The position numbers and the translations under genes are program-made. From Alphaproteobacteria bacterium (GTDB lineage: Bacteria > Pseudomonadota > Alphaproteobacteria > UBA828), in the NCBI GenBank assembly GCA_022826345.1, contig JAJDVB010000139.1:1-35880 (forward strand): a DNA stretch of 35,880 nucleotides, in the 5' to 3' direction. Each line of letters begins with the position of its first letter. Position 1 is the stretch's first letter. This document shows, in pieces, positions 7,851 to 14,622 of the stretch. The notes beneath the pieces were generated by a model, which had not been told where the DNA came from, did not search any database, and saw nothing but the letters and a program-made list of their open reading frames with translations.

Positions 7851-8907
7851 TGATCTCTTCGATGGCCATAGCTATACGTCCATGAACATTGGGTTCATCT
7901 GATGTTGCGTCACTGCTCATCTGCATGAATAGCTCGTTTTCCACCAGGTTTTCATATGCCACTCTTACGCCTTCTGATCCTGCATTAGGACATTCCGCAA
8001 TCGCAACCATTACGGCATCGTAAACCGCTACATTCATGGCTCGTTGCGGCCTAAACGCCCGACCACCGAGAGCGGTATATGCGCGACTAATCGTATTAAC
8101 AAACTGCTCCGCAAGTTCTTCAGCCATTTCCTCATCCAAATACCGGTTTGCTCCCATGTAATTATTTAGAAACGTCTTCATTGGCTTTTCATACGTGTTG
8201 CGACTATTGGCCAAGGCTAAAAACCGCAATATAAGCTCCTGGTCTTTTGCACGCTTATGAACTGGTCCAAAAACCTCCCTCCAGCACTCCTCATGATTGA
8301 GTCGTCCCAGCAACGCTTGGAACGGGCCGTGATATATCGCGGCTCGTATCTCTTGAGGTTGCAGAGGAGTACCATTGGAGTTTAGCCGATCAAATATGTG
8401 ATAAACGGAGCTATTGTTATCATCAGGGACCATTTGTTGAATAATCATTGCATGTATAACGGCATCTTCCAGGCGACGTTGGTCTTCCTCTTCAAGTTCA
8501 TCAATCGTTCGACCCTCAAAACGCGACTTCACATCTCTCAAGCGAAACACTCGGTCATTATGTGGGAACCTTCCCTTGTGAAAAGCGTGCAGTGTTGATA
8601 ATCTCTGAAGACCGTCTACAATAAGGTGTTTTTGGGTGCTCTCCTCTCTGTACAAAAACACACTAGGAATCGGAAGTCCTAACAGAATTGACTCAATGAA
8701 CTTCGATGCTTGTGGCCATGTCCAAACAAAGTTCCTTTGAAATTCTGGCCTGTAGATATCGCCTCGATCAAATCTCTTTACTAGACCATCTACGGTATAG
8801 TCAGCTCCAAATGTATTAATTTGATAGACGACATCCTCGTCTTGTAGCTCTTCATCAGTGTCATCAATTGGTTGTGCATCGCCGACTTCTTCAACTTCTT
8901 CAGGCAT
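7837..8907 (-). CDS. DUF262-domain protein (ParB-like/GmrS N-terminal type)
   Basis: A 356-residue protein with an acidic N-terminal tail (about residues 1-27) followed by a DUF262 domain: the PEFQRNFVW motif at 54-62, the IPSVFLY strand at 80-86 and VDGLQRLST at 97-105, then FDRLNSNGTPLQPQEIRAAIY further on. DUF262 proteins are the nucleotidase/DNA-recognition part of several phage-defence systems such as GmrSD, SspE and BrxU; this one lacks the C-terminal nuclease of GmrD/SspE type. The usual DGQQR is DGLQR here. The ATG at 8907 is preferred because GAGAGA lies about eight bases upstream; a longer start at 8943 has no such site. It is followed by an overlapping HEPN gene. Confidence 0.8.
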   Translation of the reverse strand: MPEEVEEVGDAQPIDDTDEELQDEDVVYQINTFGADYTVDGLVKRFDRGDIYRPEFQRNFVWTWPQASKFIESILLGLPIPSVFLYREESTQKHLIVDGLQRLSTLHAFHKGRFPHNDRVFRLRDVKSRFEGRTIDELEEEDQRRLEDAVIHAMIIQQMVPDDNNSSVYHIFDRLNSNGTPLQPQEIRAAIYHGPFQALLGRLNHEECWREVFGPVHKRAKDQELILRFLALANSRNTYEKPMKTFLNNYMGANRYLDEEMAEELAEQFVNTISRAYTALGGRAFRPQRAMNVAVYDAVMVAIAECPNAGSEGVRVAYENLVENELFMQMSSDATSDEPNVHGRIAMAIEEINAAA

Positions 8908-8964
8908 GGTTATTTCTCTCAGTTTGTAGCTGATTGCAAGCATAGAAAGGCCCGTATCACTTGC

Positions 8965-8993
8965 TATAAATCATAAGAGCGGAAAGCAGTCAA
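8965..8993 (-). promoter_or_regulatory. Predicted sigma-70 promoter of the DUF262-HEPN cassette
   Basis: On the minus strand TTGACT (complement of 8988-8993) and TTTATA (complement of 8965-8970) are 17 bases apart. The predicted transcript would start about 50 bases ahead of the chosen ATG at 8907. The AT-rich character extends through this promoter, so the cassette appears to carry its own. Confidence 0.5.
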
Positions 8994-9491
8994 GTCTGCG
9001 GTGATTGCGTATTGGTGCCACGAAATGGGGAGATAGGGCCCTGGTATCTAGGGCGATGGTCTATCTGGGACATATAAGGCCGTGCGGTCACATGTTGCTG
9101 TTGTCGGAATTTCTGATCAGGTTCGGTAGTCGCTTCGCGAGTCCACACGCGGCATAAGATGGGCGGAACTGGCGTGGGGCGAAGAATGCGCTGCTCAGCG
9201 TTGACAGTGGGGGATAAGCTCTTCTATCGCGCCGGGCCATGGTGCGGTGCACGTCGCGGGGCGGGTGCGCCCGTCATCGCGCCATGACGTGCAAGAGCGG
9301 ACAGGTCACGGCAGGCGAAGGCAAGAGCAGTGGGCGTCCGTTGCTCTGTTTCCTGCCTAGCAACCTTCACGTTGTCGCCAGCGCAATCGGCTACGGCCGC
9401 GGCCGCGGATCGATAGAGGCCGTTTTGGGCCACTATGGGCCGGAGTAGGCCGGAATGGGCCGCCCAAAGAAACTTTTTTCGGGGTGCCCGC
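8994..9491. other. Gene-free spacer between the DUF262 cassette and hslU
   Basis: About 500 bases with no frame that resembles a protein on either strand. Composition rises from AT-rich near 9000 back to the GC-rich background by about 9200, so the edge of the transferred cassette probably lies here. Apart from the decamer repeat at 9421-9460 I see no RNA gene, transposase fragment or clear direct repeat marking the insertion. Confidence 0.5.
9421..9460. repeat. Four-copy 10-bp tandem repeat downstream of hslU
   Basis: Four consecutive decamers with the pattern CGGAATGGGC (copies: cgttttgggc, cactatgggc, cggagtaggc, cggaatgggc). The GGC core is in perfect register every ten bases. The block lies 31 bases past the hslU stop. 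The spacing of about one helical turn could suit phased protein binding, but no function can be assigned. Confidence 0.55.
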
Positions 9492-10802
9492 TCAGAGGAT
9501 GAACTTGCTGAGGTCGGCGTCCTTGGCGAGGTCGCCCACGTGGGCCTCGACGTAAGGCGCATCGATGGTGATGGTCTCGCCGGAGCGATCGGCGGCCTCG
9601 AAGCTGATCTCCTCCAACAGCTTCTCCATCACCGTGTGCAGGCGGCGCGCGCCGATGTTCTCGACCGCGCGATTGACCTCGGCGGCGAGGTCGGAGAGCG
9701 CGTCGATGGCGCAGTCGCTGAATTCCAGCGTCACACTCTCGGTCTGCATCAGGGCGCGGTACTGGCGGATCAGACTGTTCTCGGGCTCGGTCAGGATCCG
9801 CTTCAGGTCGTCGCGGGCGAGCGAATTCAGCTCCACGCGGATCGGCAGCCGCCCCTGCAGCTCGGGCAGGAGGTCCGCCGGCTTCGCAAGGTGGAAGGCG
9901 CCGGAGGCGATGAAGAGGATGTGGTCGGTGGTGAGCGCGCCGTGCTTGGTGGTGACCGTGGTGCCCTCGATCAGCGGCAGGAGGTCGCGCTGCACGCCTT
10001 CCCGGCTCACGTCGGCGCCCAGGCGGTCGGAGCGCGCGCAAATCTTGTCGATCTCGTCGACGAAGACGATACCGTCGTTCTGGGCGTTCTCCAGCGCGTT
10101 GCGCACGACCACGTCCTGATCCAGCAACCGGTCGCTCTCCTCCGCCATCAGGGTGTCGTAGGAGTCCTCCACCGACATGCGCTTGATCTTCTTCTGCTCG
10201 CCGAAGGCCTTGCCCAGCATGTCGCCGAGATTGACCATGCCCATCTGGGCGCCGGGCATGCCGGGGATGTCGAAGGTGGGCAGCGACGAGGCCGCGGACT
10301 CGCTCACCTCGATGTCCACCTCCTTCTCGGCGAGCGAGCCGTCGCGCAGCATCTTGCGGAACTTGCCGCGGGTTTCCTTGGTCGCGTTCTTGCCGACGAG
10401 CGCGTCGAGCACCCGCTCCTCAGCGTTGAGCTCGGCCTTGGCCGCGACCTCCTTGCGCATGCGCTCGCGGGTCATGTGGATCGAAACCTCGACCAGGTCG
10501 CGCACGATCTGCTCCACGTCGCGGCCGACATAGCCGACCTCGGTGAACTTGGTCGCCTCGACCTTGATGAAGGGCGCCTGGGCGAGGCGGGCGAGGCGGC
10601 GCGCGATCTCGGTCTTGCCGACGCCGGTCGGGCCGATCATCAGGATGTTCTTGGGCAGCACCTCCTCGCGCAGGTCGCCCGTGAGCTGCTGGCGGCGCCA
10701 GCGGTTGCGGAGCGCGATGGCGACCGAGCGCTTGGCGTCGTCCTGGCCGATGATGAAGCGGTCGAGCTCGGAGACAATCTCGCGGGGGCTGAAAGCGGTC
10801 AT
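9492..10802 (-). CDS. hslU: ATP-dependent protease ATPase subunit HslU (ClpY)
   Basis: A 436-residue AAA+ unfoldase that feeds substrates to the HslV peptidase in the cytosol. It starts [20 protein letters not shown], with Walker A GPTGVGKT at about residues 57-64, the [14 protein letters not shown] pore-loop region at about 91-104, Walker [11 protein letters not shown], and the [12 protein letters not shown] sensor region. It ends with the family's LSKFIL tail, which in HslU inserts into HslV. The length is standard. Its ATG overlaps the TGA of hslV by four bases, showing translational coupling. Confidence 0.97.
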   Translation of the reverse strand: MTAFSPREIVSELDRFIIGQDDAKRSVAIALRNRWRRQQLTGDLREEVLPKNILMIGPTGVGKTEIARRLARLAQAPFIKVEATKFTEVGYVGRDVEQIVRDLVEVSIHMTRERMRKEVAAKAELNAEERVLDALVGKNATKETRGKFRKMLRDGSLAEKEVDIEVSESAASSLPTFDIPGMPGAQMGMVNLGDMLGKAFGEQKKIKRMSVEDSYDTLMAEESDRLLDQDVVVRNALENAQNDGIVFVDEIDKICARSDRLGADVSREGVQRDLLPLIEGTTVTTKHGALTTDHILFIASGAFHLAKPADLLPELQGRLPIRVELNSLARDDLKRILTEPENSLIRQYRALMQTESVTLEFSDCAIDALSDLAAEVNRAVENIGARRLHTVMEKLLEEISFEAADRSGETITIDAPYVEAHVGDLAKDADLSKFIL

Positions 10803-11362
10803 GGCTCGATCTTCTCCAGCACCATCTCGGTGTTGGTGTAGATGCAGATGTCGGCGGCGATGGCCATGGCGCGGCGGGCGACCGCCTCGGCGTCGATGCC
10901 TTCGATGTCGAGCAGCGCCCGCGCCGCGGCCAGCGCGTAGGAGCCGCCGGAGCCGATGCCGATCAGCCCGTCCGCCGGCTCCAGCACGTCGCCGGTGCCG
11001 GTAAGCACCAGCGAGACCTCGCTGTCGGCCACCGCCATCATCGCCTCCAGGCGGCGCAGGTAGCGGTCGGTGCGCCAGTCCTTGGCGAGCTCGACGCAGG
11101 CGCGGGTGAGCTGGCCCGGATGTTGCTCCAGCTTGCCTTCCAGCCGCTCGAAGAGGGTGAAGGCGTCGGCGGTGGCGCCGGCGAAGCCCGCGATGATGCC
11201 CCCCTCGCCCAGGCGCCGGACCTTGCGGGCGTTGGCCTTGATGACCGTCTGCCCGAGCGTGACCTGGCCGTCGCCCGCGACGACCACCGTGCCGCCCTTG
11301 CGGACGGAAAGGATCGTCGTCCCGTGCCACACCGGCCCGCCTCGCCGCTCTTCCTCGGTCAT
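10799..11362 (-). CDS. hslV: ATP-dependent protease peptidase subunit HslV (ClpQ)
   Basis: A 187-residue threonine peptidase that forms a double hexameric ring capped by HslU. The proposed start at 11362 gives a 14-residue propeptide ending HG before [10 protein letters not shown], so Thr15 should become the N-terminal catalytic threonine. Further hallmarks are [28 protein letters not shown] and [21 protein letters not shown] lies just before the ATG. A longer frame upstream lacks homology. A heat-shock-like promoter is present at 11392-11422. Confidence 0.97.
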   Translation of the reverse strand: MTEEERRGGPVWHGTTILSVRKGGTVVVAGDGQVTLGQTVIKANARKVRRLGEGGIIAGFAGATADAFTLFERLEGKLEQHPGQLTRACVELAKDWRTDRYLRRLEAMMAVADSEVSLVLTGTGDVLEPADGLIGIGSGGSYALAAARALLDIEGIDAEAVARRAMAIAADICIYTNTEMVLEKIEP

Positions 11363-11391
11363 GGTCCCCTGCCTTGCCGCCTCGCCCGCAC

Positions 11392-11422
11392 CATGTGGGC
11401 ATTCCCCGCGCACGGTCAAGGG
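11392..11422 (-). promoter_or_regulatory. Candidate RpoH (sigma-32) promoter of hslVU
   Basis: On the minus strand CCCTTGAC (complement of 11415-11422) and CCCACATG (complement of 11392-11399) are separated by 15 bases. This matches the heat-shock consensus of a CCCTTGAA-type -35 and a CCCCAT-type -10 with 13-17 bases between. The predicted start is roughly 25 bases before the hslV ATG. hslVU is a classic RpoH target, which supports the reading. Confidence 0.5.
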
Positions 11423-11504
11423 CGGGCGGGGTGCGGCACGGGCACGACCCAGCCGGCCTTGCCAACGCCGCGCGCGCGGTGCTAAGCCCGAGCCTTGGCG
11501 GCAG

Positions 11505-11579
11505 GGGCGCTTAGCTCAGGGGGAGAGCGCTTGCTTGACATGCAAGAGGTCGCTGGTTCAAATCCAGCAGCGCCCACCA
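11505..11579 (+). tRNA. tRNA-Val (anticodon GAC), CCA encoded
   Basis: A complete 75-base cloverleaf: 7-pair acceptor (GGGCGCT with AGCGCCC), D arm GCTC/GAGC, anticodon arm CTTGC/GCAAG with loop TTGACAT and anticodon GAC at 11537-11539, T arm GCTGG/CCAGC with loop TTCAAAT, then A and the encoded CCA at 11577-11579. GAC reads valine codons GUC and GUU. No integrase gene or 3'-end duplication lies nearby, so there is no sign that it serves as an attachment site. Confidence 0.97.
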
Positions 11580-11710
11580 GGCCGCCGCGCCCGGCCGCGA
11601 GCACAGGCTGAACGGCGGGCGCAGGGCGCCCTGCTCCCGCCTCTTACCGCCATGCCAGCCGCCCCACTGAAGCCGAGAGCGCGCGCGCCGGCACTGCACG
11701 AGCCGGGGCC

Positions 11711-12670
11711 ATGAGGCGGCTGCTCGACGAGTTCCGCGAGAACCGGCTCATGCTGCCAACGGTGCTGCTGCTGCTCGGCGGCATCTCCTACGGCAGCCTG
11801 TTCACCGCCAACAAGATCGCGATCGACGCGGGCTTCCCCTTCATCGCCTATTCGTTCTGGCAGGCGCTGTTCGCGGGCGTGGTCACGCTGGTGCTGGCCA
11901 CAATCGTCTCCAAGCCGCCGTCGCTCAGAAGGGAGAACCTCCGGGTCTTCGGGCTGGTGGCAGTCTTCGGCTTCCTGGGCCCGCTTCTGGTCGTCACCTA
12001 CGTCGCCGACCGCCTGCCGCCGGCGGTGCTCACGCTCTGCGCGGCGCTGATCCCGGCGACCACCTACACGCTGACCCTGGTGCTGAGGTTCGACCGCTTC
12101 CGCTGGCTCAGCGTCGGCGGTGTGCTGCTAGGCTTCGGCGGGATCCTGCTCATCGTCGTGCCCACGGGCAGCCTGCCGGAGTCGGGCGCCTGGGTGTGGG
12201 TGCTGTTCTCGCTACTGATGCCAATGTCTGCGGCGGTGAACAATGTCGCAGGCGCGCGCTTCTCGCCGGTGGGGGTGAGCGCGTTCGCGCTCTGCGGCGG
12301 CATGATGATGGTGGCCGCGCTGCTGCTGCTCATCGTGATGCTCGCCCAGGGCGAGTTCTTCCTGCCGACCGACGCCGACTCCTCCGGTCTCTGGGGCCTG
12401 CTCTGGGCCACCGCGGGCCAAGCCATCACTTACAGCTGCTTCTTCGAGATCGTGCGCCGTGCTGGCGCCCTCTTCTTCGCGCAGCTCAACTACGTGGTGG
12501 TGGCGGCCGGAATCTTCTGGGCCAGCATCTTCTTCGGCGCGGCGCTCAGCCACTGGGTCTGGGCTGCGGTCGTGGTGCTGGTGGCGAGCCTCGTTCTGAT
12601 CAACGCCGGCACCGCGCGGGGCCTGCGCGAGCAGGCCGCCCGTTTCGAGGCCAAGCGGTCGGACCAATAA
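11711..12670 (+). CDS. DMT superfamily (EamA-type) transporter
   Basis: A 319-residue inner-membrane protein with about ten hydrophobic helices in two homologous halves, the usual EamA layout. The first half opens with LLGGISYGSLFTANKIAIDAGFPFIAYSFWQ and the second holds AVNNVAGARFSP and the WGLLWATAGQAITYSCFFEIVRRAG segment. The C-terminus is short and charged. EamA proteins export or import metabolites; the substrate cannot be read from sequence. The ATG at 11711 begins a short cytoplasmic N-terminus before the first helix. It ends 72 bases before soxB, which has its own promoter candidate, so co-transcription is possible but not required. Confidence 0.85.
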   Translation: MRRLLDEFRENRLMLPTVLLLLGGISYGSLFTANKIAIDAGFPFIAYSFWQALFAGVVTLVLATIVSKPPSLRRENLRVFGLVAVFGFLGPLLVVTYVADRLPPAVLTLCAALIPATTYTLTLVLRFDRFRWLSVGGVLLGFGGILLIVVPTGSLPESGAWVWVLFSLLMPMSAAVNNVAGARFSPVGVSAFALCGGMMMVAALLLLIVMLAQGEFFLPTDADSSGLWGLLWATAGQAITYSCFFEIVRRAGALFFAQLNYVVVAAGIFWASIFFGAALSHWVWAAVVVLVASLVLINAGTARGLREQAARFEAKRSDQ

Positions 12671-12683
12671 CGGCGATAACGTC

Positions 12684-12712
12684 TTGCCGCGTCACGCAAA
12701 TCAGCCTATCAA
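12684..12712 (+). promoter_or_regulatory. Predicted promoter of the soxBDAG operon
   Basis: TTGCCG (12684-12689) and TATCAA (12707-12712) are separated by 17 bases and sit 30 bases before the soxB ATG, which has only a weak ribosome-binding site. No regulator gene adjoins the operon. Confidence 0.4.
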
Positions 12713-12742
12713 CCGCGAGCATTTGAGCGACGACAGCGAACG

Positions 12743-13984
12743 ATGGCGTTCGGCCTCCTGAAATACGGCCTCTCCCGGCGCCGGCCGGTGAAGCGCTTCC
12801 TCGCCGCCCGGCCGGAGCTCAGGCCGAGCTACGACGTGGCGATCATCGGCGGCGGCGGCCACGGGCTGGCGGCCGCCTACTACCTCGCGGCCAGGCACGG
12901 CGTGCGCAACATCGCGGTGTTCGACAAGGGCTATCTCGGCGGCGGCAACACCGGGCGCAACACGGCCATCATCCGCTCGAACTATCTGACGCCGGAAGGC
13001 GTCAAGTTCTACGAGGAATCGATGCGGCTCTATCGCGGCCTCAGCGAGGAGCTCGATTACAACATCCTCTATTCCGAACGCGGGCACTTCACGCTGGCGC
13101 ATTCCGATTCCGCCATGCGCACCTCGCGCTGGCGGGCCGAGGTGAACAAGCATCTGGGCGTCGATTCCGAGGTCGTGGAGCGCGAGGAGCTCGCCCGCCT
13201 CGTGCCGCTGCTCAACCTGTCCGAGGACGTGCGCCACCCGGTGCTGGGCGCGCTCTATCACCCGCCCGGTGCGCTCGCCCGCCACGATGCGGTGGCCTGG
13301 AGCTATGCCGGCCGCGCCCAGGAGCTTGGCGTCGAGATCCATCAGGAGACCGAGGTCACCGGAATCAAGATCGAGGGCGGGCGCGTCGTCGGGCTCGAGA
13401 CCAGCCGCGGGCCGATCGCCTGCGGCAAGGCGATGCAGGCGGTGGCGGGGCTCAGCGGCCAGGTCGCGCGGCTCGCGGGCTTCACGCTGCCGATCCGCAC
13501 CGTGCCGCTGCAGGCCTGCGTCTCGCTGCCCCTCAAGCCCTTCCTCGACCCGATCATCGTCTCGGGCAGCCTGCACGTCTACATCTCGCAGTCCGACCGG
13601 GGCGAGCTGGTGATGGGCGGCGCGACCGACCCCTATCCGCGCTATCAGACCTCGTCGACTCTCGACTTCATGGAGGGGCTGATGGCGCACATCCTGGAGC
13701 TCTTCCCCTTCATGGTGGACGTCCCGGTGCTGCGCCAGTGGGCCGGCATGACCGACATGACGCCGGACTTCGCGCCAGTCATGGGGCTCACGCCGGTCGA
13801 GAACTACTACATCGATTCAGGCTGGGGCACCTGGGGCTTCAAGGCGACGCCGGTCTGCGGCTCCACCATGGCGGAGATGATCGCGACCGGGCGCGTGCCC
13901 GAGCTGATCAAGGAGTTCCGCCTCGACCGCTTCCGCGACTTCTCGCTCCTGGGCGAGAAGGGTGCGGCCTCGGTCGGGCATTAG
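12743..13984 (+). CDS. soxB: Heterotetrameric sarcosine oxidase, beta subunit
   Basis: A 413-residue flavoprotein of the DAO family. The N-terminal dinucleotide fold is YDVAIIGGGGHGLAAAYYLA at about residues 30-49, followed by FDKGYLGGGNTGRNTAIIRSNY, the SoxB signature. ARHDAVAW at 179-186 is equivalent to the segment that carries the covalent FMN histidine in known SoxB, most likely His181. The C-terminal PDFAPVMG and SGWGTWGFKATP segments close the FAD site. The enzyme oxidises sarcosine to glycine and passes the one-carbon unit to tetrahydrofolate with release of hydrogen peroxide. It is first in soxB-D-A-G, 17 bases ahead of soxD. Confidence 0.95.
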   Translation: MAFGLLKYGLSRRRPVKRFLAARPELRPSYDVAIIGGGGHGLAAAYYLAARHGVRNIAVFDKGYLGGGNTGRNTAIIRSNYLTPEGVKFYEESMRLYRGLSEELDYNILYSERGHFTLAHSDSAMRTSRWRAEVNKHLGVDSEVVEREELARLVPLLNLSEDVRHPVLGALYHPPGALARHDAVAWSYAGRAQELGVEIHQETEVTGIKIEGGRVVGLETSRGPIACGKAMQAVAGLSGQVARLAGFTLPIRTVPLQACVSLPLKPFLDPIIVSGSLHVYISQSDRGELVMGGATDPYPRYQTSSTLDFMEGLMAHILELFPFMVDVPVLRQWAGMTDMTPDFAPVMGLTPVENYYIDSGWGTWGFKATPVCGSTMAEMIATGRVPELIKEFRLDRFRDFSLLGEKGAASVGH

Positions 13985-14001
13985 GGCGGGGGCACAGCGC
14001 C

Positions 14002-14622
14002 ATGAAGATCATGCCCTGCCCCCTCAACGGGCCGCGCAACATCCAGGAGTTCATCTGCGCCGGCACCGTGGAGCCGCATCCCGATCCGAACCGGTGCTCG
14101 GACGACGAGTGGACCGAGTTCGTCTGGATGGAGGAGAACCTCGCGGGCGTGGTGCGCGAGTGGTGGTGCCACGTCGCGACCGCCTACTGGTTCATCGCCG
14201 AGCGCAACACGGTGACCGACGAGATTCTGGCCACCTATCCGGCCAATCGGGTTTTCTCCGAGCGCGTCGAATTCGAGCCTCTGCCGCCGCCGCCCGAGGC
14301 TGCAGCGGCCAAGCCGGAGCCGCCGAAGGAGGCTGCGCCGCCACCACCGCCTCCAACTGCCGAAGACGCGCCCGCGGAAGTCGCACAGGAGGTGCCGGCG
14401 GAGGAGCCCGCCGCGTCAGAGCCTGAGGCTCAGCCGGAGCCGCAAGCCGAACCTGCCGAGGCCGCGGCGGAAACAGCGGAAGCTCCGGAACAAGCTGCGC
14501 CGGCCGATGCCACCGCCGAAGGCGATGCACCTGCCGACGAGACATCAGCCGACGACACTCCGGCAGAGGACACGCCTGCCGACGACGCATCGCCTCGTGA
14601 GCCCAAGGACCCGGCAACATGA
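14002..14622 (+). CDS. soxD: Sarcosine oxidase delta subunit with long Pro/Ala/acidic C-terminal extension
   Basis: A 206-residue protein, about twice the usual SoxD length of 90-110. Residues 1 to about 95 are the SoxD domain: MKIMPCPLNGPRNIQEF, the VVREWWCHVATAYWF block and RNTVTDEILATYP. The rest is low-complexity sequence rich in Ala, Pro, Glu and Asp. Characterised SoxD binds zinc through CxxC, a histidine and a later cysteine. Here Cys6 and His57 remain, but the second cysteine is Asn9 and the last is Ala61, so metal binding is probably lost. The ATG at 14002 follows soxB by 17 bases, and the stop overlaps soxA (ATGA). Position and domain make the name secure; tail function is unknown. 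Confidence 0.9.
   Translation: MKIMPCPLNGPRNIQEFICAGTVEPHPDPNRCSDDEWTEFVWMEENLAGVVREWWCHVATAYWFIAERNTVTDEILATYPANRVFSERVEFEPLPPPPEAAAAKPEPPKEAAPPPPPPTAEDAPAEVAQEVPAEEPAASEPEAQPEPQAEPAEAAAETAEAPEQAAPADATAEGDAPADETSADDTPAEDTPADDASPREPKDPAT

Noticed and set aside
7380..8943. Reading the DUF262-HEPN pair as a type IV GmrSD restriction system
   Set aside because: The C-terminal GmrD-type (DUF1524) nuclease domain is missing, and the second gene is HEPN, so GmrSD does not fit.
11505..11579. tRNA-Val as an integration site for a genomic island
   Set aside because: No integrase, no duplicated tRNA 3' end and no composition shift next to it; the flanks are core genes.
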